A stretch of 64,000 bases of DNA from Agromyces humatus. GTDB lineage: Bacteria > Actinomycetota > Actinomycetes > Actinomycetales > Microbacteriaceae. Position 1 is the first letter of the stretch. Each line of letters starts with the position of its first letter. Location: the NCBI RefSeq assembly GCF_021228295.1, contig NZ_JAJQPD010000003.1, positions 124,001 to 188,000 of the forward strand, given 5' to 3'. A program made the position numbers and the translations under genes. Positions 1-7,926 of the stretch are shown here, piece after piece. A model generated the notes under the pieces. It was not told the DNA's origin. It did not search any database and worked only from the letters and a program-made list of their open reading frames with translations.

Positions 1-554
1 ACGAGTTCACGAACAAGGGCGTCTCGTTCGCCATCCAAGGCCTGCTGCACGCGGAGTCCGTGCTCCTGCTGGTGGTCGGCGGCACCGACGAGATCATCGC
101 GGCGGGCAAGGCCGAAGCCGAAGCGAATGGCGTCGCGGAACGCGTGCTCTTCCTCGGCCCGAGGGGCGACCCGACGCCGTTCCTCAGGGCGGCCGACCTG
201 TTCGTGCTGCCGAGCGCATCCGAAGAGAATGCCCTCGTCGTGCTCGAAGCCCTCGCCTCGGGGCTGCCGGTCATCGCGACACCCGTCGGCTTCGCGCCCG
301 AGGTGATCGTCGACGGCGTGAACGGGTTCCTCGTCGAGCGCACCGGGCAGGCGGTCGGCGAACGCATGCAGCAGCTCGCCGCACTCGACGACGCGGATCT
401 CGCGAAGTGGCGACGTCGGGCTCGAGAGTCGGTCGAGGCCTACGGATGGCGCGGGGTCGCCCAGCGCTACCTCGACCTCGCCGACGAACTGCTCGCCGAG
501 CGCGAGCACGAGCACGGCGGTTCGGGGCATCCGTTCGCGAGGAGCAACGGATGA
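1..554 (+). CDS. Glycosyltransferase, GT-B fold (3' part)
   Basis: The start lies left of the window; the frame is open from base 3. About 183 C-terminal residues remain. They form the nucleotide-sugar binding half of a GT4/GT1-type glycosyltransferase, with the E-x7-E region (EENALVVLEAL), the GLPV strand and a final helical tail. The visible part begins at the HEFxxKG motif, which in the next gene follows the first strand of this domain. Protein identity to the next gene is high over the whole visible length, so the two are tandem duplicates. It ends with ATGA, sharing four bases with the following start, so translation is coupled. The expected role is transfer of a sugar from an activated donor to a lipid-linked glycan at the cytoplasmic membrane. 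The sugar cannot be read from the sequence. Confidence 0.9.
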   Translation, partial: EFTNKGVSFAIQGLLHAESVLLLVVGGTDEIIAAGKAEAEANGVAERVLFLGPRGDPTPFLRAADLFVLPSASEENALVVLEALASGLPVIATPVGFAPEVIVDGVNGFLVERTGQAVGERMQQLAALDDADLAKWRRRARESVEAYGWRGVAQRYLDLADELLAEREHEHGGSGHPFARSNG

Positions 555-1726
555 CCCACATCGTGCAGATCGCGCCCGCCATCAGCTCCGGCAGCGGCGT
601 CGCCGGCGTGGCCCACGCGCTCGAGCGCGAATTCATCGCCGCGGGAGCGACCGTCGAGCGATTCACCGCCGCTGAGGCGGGCAGGCCCTCGGGGTTCCGC
701 GGCCGGACTCCGCTCGCCACCCACCTCACCCGCGCGCGCAACGTGGTCTGGTTCAGCACGGTCGGCACTCGGCGAGCACGGCGATTCCTCGCCGAGCGGC
801 CCGACGCCATCGCGATCACGCACAACGACGTCATGGCCGGCGACATCTACGTGAACCATGGCCTGTTGCAGGCCGCCATGCGCGCGCGCGGCGACTACGC
901 CTGGCGCATGGTGCGCAACCCCGTGCACCTGTTCACGGCGGTGCGCGACCGCATCCGGTATCGCGGTCGCACCCACCGCGCGGTCGTCGCCCTCACGACG
1001 AACGAGGCCGAGCTGCTGCGCTCGACGTACGGCCGCGTGCGTGCGCCGATCCACGTGATCCCGAACGGCGTCGACATCGAGCGGTTCCGCCCTCCCGATG
1101 CCGCCGAGCGCGTGCAGGCCCGGGCCGAGCTCGGCGTCGACGACGACCGCACGATCGCCGTGTTCATCGGCCACGAGTTCGAACGCAAGGGGCTGCCCAT
1201 TGCGATCCAGTCGCTGGGCACGGCACCCGAGGTGCTGCTGCTCGTGATCGGCGGCTCACCCGACATGATCCGCCGGGCGCAGGCCCAGGCACGAACCGCG
1301 GGCGTCAGCGAGCGCGTGCACTTCGTCGGCACGCACCGCGACCCGATCCCCTTCCTCTGGGCCTCTGACGTGCTCGTACTGCCGAGCGCCTACGAGGCGA
1401 ACGCGCTCGTCGTGCTCGAGGCGCTCGCGTGCGGGTTGCCGGTCGTGTCGACGCGGGTGGGCTTCGCTCCCGACATCCTCATCGACGGCGAGAACGGATT
1501 CCTCGTCGAGCGCTCGGCGAAGGCCGTCGGCGCTCGCCTCGACGAGCTGTCGAGCCAGCCGCTCGATGGGTGGCGAGTTCGGGCCCGGCAGACGGCGGAG
1601 CAGTACGCGTGGCCGCAGATCGCCCGCCGCTACCTCGAGCTCATCGAGTCGATGCGACGGGGCGGGGTCGGGGCCGCTCTGGGCCAAGGGACTCCAGACG
1701 ACGCCGGCGACGAGGCCGGCGGATGA
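551..1726 (+). CDS. Glycosyltransferase, GT-B fold
   Basis: A 391-residue GT4-type glycosyltransferase. The ATG at 551 was chosen because it overlaps the upstream TGA (ATGA) and opens directly into the first Rossmann strand (MTHIVQIAPAI) with a Gly/Ser-rich loop. The C-terminal half has HEFERKG, a PSAYEANALVVLEAL donor-binding motif and GLPVVSTRVGFAP. The preceding partial gene is a close paralogue, so this pair arose by tandem duplication and may add similar sugars in succession. The 3' end overlaps the next gene again as ATGA, placing four glycosyltransferases (1-3887) in one coupled operon. Donor and acceptor are unknown. Confidence 0.92.
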   Translation: MTHIVQIAPAISSGSGVAGVAHALEREFIAAGATVERFTAAEAGRPSGFRGRTPLATHLTRARNVVWFSTVGTRRARRFLAERPDAIAITHNDVMAGDIYVNHGLLQAAMRARGDYAWRMVRNPVHLFTAVRDRIRYRGRTHRAVVALTTNEAELLRSTYGRVRAPIHVIPNGVDIERFRPPDAAERVQARAELGVDDDRTIAVFIGHEFERKGLPIAIQSLGTAPEVLLLVIGGSPDMIRRAQAQARTAGVSERVHFVGTHRDPIPFLWASDVLVLPSAYEANALVVLEALACGLPVVSTRVGFAPDILIDGENGFLVERSAKAVGARLDELSSQPLDGWRVRARQTAEQYAWPQIARRYLELIESMRRGGVGAALGQGTPDDAGDEAGG

Positions 1727-2763
1727 CGCGGCCGCTCCGCATCCTGCACGCCATCCGTTCCGACGGATTCTCGGGTGTCGAACAGTTCGTGCTGCGGCTC
1801 GCACGGGCACAGTCCGGCGACGGGCACGCCGTCGCCGTCATCGGCGGCGACCCCGAGCGCATGCGTGCCGGACTCGACGAGGTCGGCGTAGGGCACACGC
1901 CCGCACCCGGCACGGCCGACGTGTACCGGGCCGTGCGGCGACTCAGCCCCGGCGTCGACGTCGTCAACACCCACATGACCGCCGCCGATGTCGGCACGGT
2001 GGCCGCCCTCGGGTTCCGGCGACGACCACGACGGCCGGCGATCGTCGCGACGCGGCACTTCGCGAAGCCGCGTGGCAGGCTCGGGCCCGTGCCGATCAGC
2101 GCGCTCGTCGGGCGATCCATCGACGCGCAGATCTCGATCTCGACGGCGGTCGCGGGCGCGGTCGACGGCCCCAGCACGGTCGTGCACTCGGGAATCGAGC
2201 CCCGACCGCTCGGTGACGTCGCGCTGCGCGAACGCGTCGTGCTCATGGCGCAGCGACTGCAGCCCGAGAAGCGCACCGACATCGGGATTCGCGCGTTCGC
2301 GGCATCCGGGCTCGCCGATGACGGCTGGGGTCTCGAAATCGCAGGCATCGGGCCCGAACGCGAATCGCTCGGTGAGCTCGCCGCGTCTCACGGGCTCGAA
2401 GGTGCCGTGCGATTCCTCGGGTATCGCACCGATCTCCCGGCGGTCATGGACCGCGCTGCGCTGCTGATCGCTCCCTGCCCGGTCGAGGGCCTCGGGCTCA
2501 CCCTGCTCGAGGCGATGGCCGGCGGGCTTCCGGTCGTCGCCGCGGGCGCGGCCGGTCACCTCGACCTGCTCGCGGGCCTCGACGCCCGGGCCGCATTCGC
2601 GCCGAACGACGTCGACGAGGCCGCCGCTCACCTGCGATCCCTCGCCGACGACGCCGCCGGACGCACAGCCCTCGCGCTCGCGGCTCGAACGCGGCAGCAG
2701 CACGACTACTCGCTGCGGGCGCAGGTCGACGGCACCGACGTCGTGTACCGGAGCGTGCTGTGA
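1723..2763 (+). CDS. Glycosyltransferase, GT-B fold
   Basis: A 346-residue GT4-family glycosyltransferase. The ATG at 1723 overlaps the previous stop as ATGA and begins MTRPLRILHAI, the usual first strand, followed by SDGFSGVEQFVLRLA. The donor site is visible near the C-terminus as PVEGLGLTLLEAMAGGLPVV, with a second-domain start at VLMAQRLQPEKRTD. It is more divergent from the two upstream genes than they are from each other. It probably acts in repeat-unit assembly of the polysaccharide. Longer upstream starts in the same frame would run back through the previous gene and are rejected. Confidence 0.9.
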   Translation: MTRPLRILHAIRSDGFSGVEQFVLRLARAQSGDGHAVAVIGGDPERMRAGLDEVGVGHTPAPGTADVYRAVRRLSPGVDVVNTHMTAADVGTVAALGFRRRPRRPAIVATRHFAKPRGRLGPVPISALVGRSIDAQISISTAVAGAVDGPSTVVHSGIEPRPLGDVALRERVVLMAQRLQPEKRTDIGIRAFAASGLADDGWGLEIAGIGPERESLGELAASHGLEGAVRFLGYRTDLPAVMDRAALLIAPCPVEGLGLTLLEAMAGGLPVVAAGAAGHLDLLAGLDARAAFAPNDVDEAAAHLRSLADDAAGRTALALAARTRQQHDYSLRAQVDGTDVVYRSVL

Positions 2764-3887
2764 CCGATCTCGTGGTGATGTCGCTCGAAGCGTGGGACGA
2801 CGTCTGGCGCCGCAACCAGCACCTGGTCGCTGGGCTGCTGCGATCGGATGCCGCGTTGCGGGTGCTCTTCGTCGAGCCGCCCGCCGACCCGACGCACGAC
2901 CTGCGGTCGGGCCGCCGACCGTCGTTCGCGCGTGGCGTTCGCAAGGTTCCGGATGTCGCGCCCGACCGGCTCTTCGCGATGCGCCCCGTGAAATGGATGC
3001 CCCGCCGGTTCGACCGCCGTGCCGACGATCGCCTCGCGCACGCGGTGATGCGCAGTGCCGAATCGCTCGGCATGCGACATCCGCTGCTCTGGATCAACGA
3101 CCCCGGTGCCGCGCCGCTCGCCGAACGATCGGGCTGGCCGACCGTCTACGACATCACCGACGACTGGCTGTCGGCCGACCGGTCGTCGGCCGAGCTCGAA
3201 CGAGTTGCCGCCAACGAGGCGCGGCTGTTCGAACTCGCCCGCGAGGTCGTCGTGTGCTCACCCGAGCTGGCTCGCCGCAAGAGCGCGCTGAGGCCAGCGA
3301 CGCTCATCCCGAACGCGGTGGATGTCGCCGCCTATCGCCGGCCGGTCGCTCGCCCAACCGACCTTCCTGGCGGGCCGATCGCCCTCTACCTCGGCACCGT
3401 GCACCCCGACCGCATCGACGTCGACCTGTGCGAAGCGACCGCGCGCGCTCTCGGGCCGGCCGCGACACTCGTGCTCGTCGGTCCGAACCTCTTGGCACCC
3501 GACCAGGTGCAGCGCTTACACGATGCGGGCGCCCAAATGCTCGGCCCCCGCCCGCGCGACGCCGTGGTCGGCTACCTGCAGCACGCCGACGTGCTCGTCG
3601 TGCCGCACGTCGTGACCGACTTCACCGACAGCCTCGACCCGATCAAGCTCTACGAGTACCAGGCGGTCGGACGCCCGGTGGTGTCGACCCCCGTCGCGGG
3701 ATTCCGTGATGCGGATGACCCGCGCATCACGGTCGCCTCGGGCGATGCGTTCGCGGCGGCGGTCGCCGCCGCGGTGCCGGCGACGTCGCGCTTTCCCGAT
3801 GGCGCCGACGGGGCTGTCGCCGACTGGGGCGACCGCGTCGCCGCGATGGGCGCAGTGCTGCGGCGCCTCGAACCCGCGCGAAGGTAG
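2760..3887 (+). CDS. Glycosyltransferase, GT-B fold (TuaH/WcaI-like)
   Basis: A 375-residue protein starting at GTG 2760, which overlaps the upstream TGA. The N-terminal half contains LWINDPGAAPLAERSGWP and YDITDDW, the Y-D-x-x-D-D pattern seen in TuaH-like and related glycosyltransferases. The C-terminal half has the donor-binding helix as SLDPIKLYEYQAVGRPVV. It closes the first rightward operon and is followed by a perfect 12-bp hairpin (3965-4004). The family assignment rests on motif pattern only. The reaction is presumed transfer of a sugar during polysaccharide repeat-unit synthesis. Confidence 0.88.
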   Translation: MTDLVVMSLEAWDDVWRRNQHLVAGLLRSDAALRVLFVEPPADPTHDLRSGRRPSFARGVRKVPDVAPDRLFAMRPVKWMPRRFDRRADDRLAHAVMRSAESLGMRHPLLWINDPGAAPLAERSGWPTVYDITDDWLSADRSSAELERVAANEARLFELAREVVVCSPELARRKSALRPATLIPNAVDVAAYRRPVARPTDLPGGPIALYLGTVHPDRIDVDLCEATARALGPAATLVLVGPNLLAPDQVQRLHDAGAQMLGPRPRDAVVGYLQHADVLVVPHVVTDFTDSLDPIKLYEYQAVGRPVVSTPVAGFRDADDPRITVASGDAFAAAVAAAVPATSRFPDGADGAVADWGDRVAAMGAVLRRLEPARR

Positions 3888-3964
3888 CTGGTGATGCGTG
3901 CGGTGGCCGACTGCGCCGTGCGACGAACGTGCCGGCGCTCGGCCTGTCGGATGTGCCCCGGAAT

Positions 3965-4004
3965 GCAGAAACCCGGCGAGCCGAGCGGCCCTCCGGGTTT
4001 CTGC
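3965..4004. terminator. Bidirectional hairpin terminator
   Basis: A perfect 12-bp inverted repeat (gcagaaacccgg at 3965-3976, its complement at 3993-4004) with a 16-base loop. It lies between convergent genes ending at 3887 (+) and 4019 (-), so it can end transcripts from both sides. The stem contains an A-tract/T-tract but no long U run follows. Confidence 0.8.
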
Positions 4005-4018
4005 CATCGCAGCGGGTA

Positions 4019-4558
4019 CTAGAGTTCGCTGGCGATGCAGTTCTTCTCGGCCGCCGTGAACGAGTCGCAGGATGCGCCCTGGATCGGGGGTGCAGCGTTC
4101 GCAGCGGTGGACACCTGCTGTACGGGACCGCCGTCCACCGTGTAGCTGATGATGAGCTGGCCGTTCGCACTGTTCGCCGCATTCTGGGTGATGAGTGCCA
4201 CGTCGAACGTGCTGTTCGCCGCCACGACGAACGTGTTCGTTCCGAGGTCTCCACAGGGGCTGAGACGGATGACGCCGACATTTCCGAGATCGTCGCCGCC
4301 CAGGGTCATGTCGACGATCGTGATGGTGATCTGGGCGTTCGTCGTATTGGAGATGGTGGCCCTGAATGCGTAGCCCTTGAACACGTCCTGCGAGGCGCCG
4401 GGCAGCTTGCAGCCTGCGCCGTTGACGGTGATGATGCCGGGCGACGCCGCGAACGCAGGCGCGGGAACGGCGAGGGCCACCGCGGGGACCGACCACGCCA
4501 TCGCCTTGGCGACCGTGCGGCGGCTGACTCCAGGCTTCTGTTCTTCGAGGTCACTCAT
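4019..4558 (-). CDS. Tat-type secreted protein, unknown function
   Basis: A 179-residue protein. The N-terminus carries a twin-arginine signal (SRRTVAKAMAW, then a hydrophobic stretch ending near APAFA), so export by the Tat route with cleavage around residue 38 is likely. The mature part (about 140 residues) is Thr/Asn/Val-rich with regularly spaced Val/Ile, suggesting a beta-sandwich, and has four cysteines (AGCKL, SPCGD, ASCDS, KNCIA) that could form two disulfides. The pattern resembles many actinobacterial wall-associated proteins of unknown role. It sits directly downstream of and co-oriented with the HPr-kinase-like gene at 4697, 138 bp apart, with its own -10-like TAGAGT at about 4624-4629 (minus strand). 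Function is not known. Confidence 0.8.
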   Translation of the reverse strand: MSDLEEQKPGVSRRTVAKAMAWSVPAVALAVPAPAFAASPGIITVNGAGCKLPGASQDVFKGYAFRATISNTTNAQITITIVDMTLGGDDLGNVGVIRLSPCGDLGTNTFVVAANSTFDVALITQNAANSANGQLIISYTVDGGPVQQVSTAANAAPPIQGASCDSFTAAEKNCIASEL

Positions 4559-4696
4559 TGCAGGCCTTTCTTACGTGGGCGGTCGGGTCAAGAATTCGGG
4601 TGACTGAAACACTGGTACTCGCCAACTCTAGAGGTACTTACCTCATTCGTCGAGCGCTCGCATCACCCTCGTTCGGGGGCCTACCGGAGTGGGGCC

Positions 4697-5845
4697 TCAG
4701 GTGCCGACGAAGATCCTCGACTCCACCAGGCTGTGGACAGAATCGGAGATGACCGCGGCGACGTCGACGCCGGCGGGCGGATCAGGGAGCTGTCGCAACG
4801 CGATCGCTTGCAACTCCTCTTGGGTGAGACCGTCGGCGGCGAGCCACAGAATCGGGCCGACACCGGTGAGGACCACCACCTGTCCCGATACCAGCAGCAC
4901 CAGCGAGTCATCGACCATGAGTGCATCGCCATAGGTCACCCGCCAGTACGCACCCGGTCGCTCGACCCGTGAAGGATCCGATGGCGTCTCAACGATGCCC
5001 GAGAAGCAATCGCAGTCGCGTTGGGACATCTTCGCGACGTCAGTGAGCACCGGTGAATCGCCGCCGGTCTCCCGGAGCACGTCATCGATCAGCGGGGGCA
5101 GCGACGACGCCTCGGAGTAGACGACCCGGCGCACCCCGCCGGTCGAGAGTATCGCCTCGAGGAGCGTTCGGAGCGGCCGATCGAGCGCCGACAGGTGGCT
5201 CGTCTGCGGAACGAGTTCGGACAGTGCCTCGATGATCGGCACCGATTCGACGAATGGCTGCTCAACCTCTGGGCGCCGGTCGAGCAGCACGATCGCCGCC
5301 AGGTGGAGGCCATCGGCTGGTGCCCCGCGCAGGCCGAGGGCCGAGGCCGGCTCCGTGACCTTCACGCCCGGCCATGACCCGATCGAGAGCGGCTTGGGGT
5401 AAGCGACGACCGAACCGTCGACGCGCACCGCCAACGTTTCGTCGGTCACGTAGCCGTAGACGCGGCCGAGTACCTGTGAGGCCGTCGTCTTGCCCCGGCC
5501 CGACGGCCCGACGAATCCGATCACCCGCCCGTCATCGAGCGCCACGGCGCTCGCGTGGAGCATGAGGGCCTCGCCGCGGAGCCCGCCGATGGCACCGATC
5601 GTGACCTCGGACGTGATGCGCTGGGCGACCGCCTCAGGCGAGTCCGCACGGATCACCTGTGCAGCATCGGATGCCGGGTAGTCACGCAAGCCGGCGCGGA
5701 TCACCTGGTCGGGCTCGCCGACGCCGTCGTGAGCGAGATCTACCCAATGCGCTCTGATCGACTCCTGGTCGGCGGTGCTCAACGAATCGTCGAGTTCGAT
5801 ACGGAAGCTGCTCGCCAGCGCACGCACGTCGAAGGCTGTTGACAT
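4697..5845 (-). CDS. HPr-kinase-like P-loop ATPase with PqqD-like C-terminal domain
   Basis: A 382-residue protein starting at ATG 5845; a minus-strand TAGGCT box sits 7 nt before it, and the long 5' extension of the open frame is rejected. Residues about 145-300 resemble the HPr kinase/phosphorylase core: FVGPSGRGKTTAS is a Walker A loop and TDETLAV a short acidic motif after it. The region from about residue 325 (LMVDDSLVLLVSG, GPILWLAADGLTQEEL) looks like a PqqD-type small winged-helix domain. Proteins of this kind occur in glycan loci and in lasso-peptide clusters, where a relative phosphorylates the peptide. No HPr or PTS gene is near. Substrate unknown; the secreted protein at 4019 and the PqqD/nucleotidyltransferase genes at 21582-22708 are candidate partners. 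Confidence 0.8.
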   Translation of the reverse strand: MSTAFDVRALASSFRIELDDSLSTADQESIRAHWVDLAHDGVGEPDQVIRAGLRDYPASDAAQVIRADSPEAVAQRITSEVTIGAIGGLRGEALMLHASAVALDDGRVIGFVGPSGRGKTTASQVLGRVYGYVTDETLAVRVDGSVVAYPKPLSIGSWPGVKVTEPASALGLRGAPADGLHLAAIVLLDRRPEVEQPFVESVPIIEALSELVPQTSHLSALDRPLRTLLEAILSTGGVRRVVYSEASSLPPLIDDVLRETGGDSPVLTDVAKMSQRDCDCFSGIVETPSDPSRVERPGAYWRVTYGDALMVDDSLVLLVSGQVVVLTGVGPILWLAADGLTQEELQAIALRQLPDPPAGVDVAAVISDSVHSLVESRIFVGT

Positions 5846-5852
5846 ACCACGG

Positions 5853-5858
5853 AGCCTA
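5853..5858 (-). promoter_or_regulatory. -10 box, leaderless type (HPr-kinase-like gene)
   Basis: Minus-strand TAGGCT, 7 nt before ATG 5845. A transcript starting 6-8 nt downstream would begin at the start codon. No ribosome binding site is present. Confidence 0.55.
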
Positions 5859-5952
5859 CCTTCCCGTGCGCTCCCGTCACCCTCGCACGGAAGAACCCGG
5901 AGGTGGGACCGCACGCGCGGAACTCCCTGGACTCCTCTACTCTGGGAGTCCG

Positions 5953-7014
5953 ATGGCTGCGCACCCACGACTGACGATCGCGACGATGGCGACCGAGCAT
6001 CCGATGGGTGCGCAGATGTACCAGGAGCAGGTCGCTCGACGTGCCCTAGATGCCCTGCGGACGGTCGACGAACGCGCCTGGGCGGTTCGCCGACTCGTCG
6101 TGCGGTCACTGCGATCCAAGCTTGCCGGCGACCGGCGGCTTCCGGTCGGGCGGGTCGCTTCGGCGTCGACCGCAATGAGGCGCAACCTCGGGCGCCTCCT
6201 GTACGGGCGAGACCAGGTCGTGCACCGCATGAACCTCGAGCTCCCTCCGGCGCCGGGCGCAGACGTGATCACCCTGCACGACGTGGTCGCGTGGCGGTTC
6301 CCCGATGAATCGGCGCCGGTTCCAGCCGCGATCGAGGAGGCGCGGAGAGCCGCGGCGGTGATCTGCGTGTCGGAGTTCAGCGCCCGCGAGGCGGTGGAAC
6401 TGCTCGGTATCACCGACCCACATGTCGTGCACAACGGCGTCGAGGAGCGATTCTTCGACGCCGAACCGCTGCCCCGCGACATCCGCCGATCGCTTGGAAT
6501 CCCAGACGAGTACGTGCTGCATGCCGGCGGCGCGTCCCGTCGGAAGAATCTCGAGGCCCTGGCCGAGGCGTGGCCGCTCGTACTTCGAGAACGACCGGGG
6601 CTCGGCCTCGTCCTGGCAGGGCCGCCGCACCGGCATCGCACCGAGCTGTTCGACGGAATGCCGGGTGTCGTGCTCGCAGGGCGCCTGCCCGACGAGTTCA
6701 TGCCCGGCGTCGTCGCGGGCGCCGCAGTGGTGGTCGTGCCGTCTCTCTACGAGGGGTTCGGTCTGCCCGCCCTCGAGGCGATGGCGGCGAATGTGCCGGT
6801 CGTCGCCGCGGCCACGAGCTCGCTGCCCGAGGTCGTCGGTGACACCGGCATCCTCGTCGATCCGACCGGTGCCGGCATCGCGGGCGGCCTGCTCGACGCG
6901 ACGCGCGGCGACGCGAGCGGTGCGCTCGTGCGCGCGGCGCGCGAACGAGCCACGCGCTTCACCTGGGAACGCTGCGCCGAGGCGCACGCCCGTGTTTGGG
7001 CGTCGCTGGCCTGA
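5953..7014 (+). CDS. Glycosyltransferase, GT-B fold (GT4)
   Basis: A 353-residue GT4-type enzyme. ATG 5953 is chosen: MAAHPRLTIATMATEHPMGAQ is a typical N-terminal strand, while upstream codons lie in the divergent promoter region. Motifs are VITLHDVVAW in the acceptor domain, ASRRKNLEALAEAW at the start of the donor domain and YEGFGLPALEAMAANVPVV as the E-x7-E donor site, the arrangement of mannosyl- and rhamnosyltransferase-like GT4 enzymes. TACTCT at 5938-5943 lies 9 nt upstream, so the transcript is probably leaderless or nearly so. A 7-bp hairpin (5929-5935 with 5945-5951) overlaps that box. The gene ends 6 nt before the convergent gene at 7021. Confidence 0.92.
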   Translation: MAAHPRLTIATMATEHPMGAQMYQEQVARRALDALRTVDERAWAVRRLVVRSLRSKLAGDRRLPVGRVASASTAMRRNLGRLLYGRDQVVHRMNLELPPAPGADVITLHDVVAWRFPDESAPVPAAIEEARRAAAVICVSEFSAREAVELLGITDPHVVHNGVEERFFDAEPLPRDIRRSLGIPDEYVLHAGGASRRKNLEALAEAWPLVLRERPGLGLVLAGPPHRHRTELFDGMPGVVLAGRLPDEFMPGVVAGAAVVVVPSLYEGFGLPALEAMAANVPVVAAATSSLPEVVGDTGILVDPTGAGIAGGLLDATRGDASGALVRAARERATRFTWERCAEAHARVWASLA

Positions 7015-7020
7015 TCGACC

Positions 7021-7926
7021 TCACACCCGGTCGGCGAGCGCCCGTAGCAGGTCTCGCGGGAATCGGCCCGGAGAGCCGAGCGCCTGGGGCAGCAGTCCCG
7101 CCGCGGCCTCGAGCGCGTCGCAGGCGGCTTCGACATTCGCCTGAGGCGCGGCGGTCGCAGATTCGAGCAGCTCGGCGAGCGGCATCCGGGATTCGAATCG
7201 CACGAACCGAGACCCACCCGGCGTGACCACCGACTCGTAGTCATGGAACTTGAACGCGCCGCCGGTGAGCGGGGGATCCAGCGTGGTCCACACGGCGGGG
7301 ATGCCGTACGCGTCGGCCGTGACCAGCCCATGCAGCGATGTGGTGACGACCGCGCCGCTGGCGGCGATCTCGCGCACGACGCGTTGCGCCGACTGGTGCA
7401 CGTTCACCACGTGCACGCGCTGGCCGGCGGACTCGGCGAGCGCAAGGAACGGCTCGTGCGAACGGTGGTGACCATGCGGCACGAGCGCGACATCCCATCG
7501 CTGCTCGGGCCTCGGCCGGTGGCGAGCCACGAGGATCCCCGGATCGCCGAGCGCCACGTCGTCGGGTGCACCGATGAGCTCGCGGGTCAGGTGTCCACGC
7601 ACGGCGAGCACCCGTGCGTTCGGGAGCGGATGCGGCTCGCCGCGCATGAGGCCGCTTCCCCAGATCACGCCGTCCCAGTCGGCGGGCAGGAACTCGAGGA
7701 TGCTGCCGACGCCCGCAAGCCGCGCCCGTGAGGCGACTCGGTGGATCGGCAGCACCCCGTAATTCGGCAGCAGCCATGGCGTGAGATCGTCGCCGAAGTT
7801 CGGGTGCCCGTCCCACCATTGCGCGGGCACGACGAGGCCACCACGCCACATCGGGCGCCGGGTGGAGGCGACGCCGACGCGCCGGAGTTGGCGGAGTCGT
7901 CTGACGAGCGGGCCGGAATAGTTCAT
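7021..7926 (-). CDS. Polysaccharide pyruvyl transferase family protein
   Basis: A 301-residue protein of the CsaB/WcaK pyruvyl transferase family, which adds pyruvate ketals from phosphoenolpyruvate to sugars in cell-surface glycans. Visible motifs are HPNFGDDLTPWLL near the N-terminus, GVIWGSGL, LGDPGILV and TSLHGLVTADAYGIPAV (the conserved S-x-H-G-x2-A region). The ATG at 7926 overlaps the upstream stop as ATGA, so it is translationally coupled to the glycosyltransferase at 7923-9113. A longer open frame to 8190 is rejected because it runs through that gene. It belongs to a leftward operon with the Wzz/BY-kinase and glycosyltransferase genes. A second, more distant family member lies at 13564. 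Confidence 0.88.
   Translation of the reverse strand: MNYSGPLVRRLRQLRRVGVASTRRPMWRGGLVVPAQWWDGHPNFGDDLTPWLLPNYGVLPIHRVASRARLAGVGSILEFLPADWDGVIWGSGLMRGEPHPLPNARVLAVRGHLTRELIGAPDDVALGDPGILVARHRPRPEQRWDVALVPHGHHRSHEPFLALAESAGQRVHVVNVHQSAQRVVREIAASGAVVTTSLHGLVTADAYGIPAVWTTLDPPLTGGAFKFHDYESVVTPGGSRFVRFESRMPLAELLESATAAPQANVEAACDALEAAAGLLPQALGSPGRFPRDLLRALADRV

Noticed and set aside
4629..4642. Short palindrome gaggtacttacctc upstream of the Tat-secreted gene
   Set aside because: Only 5-bp arms around a 4-base centre; too short to support an operator call.
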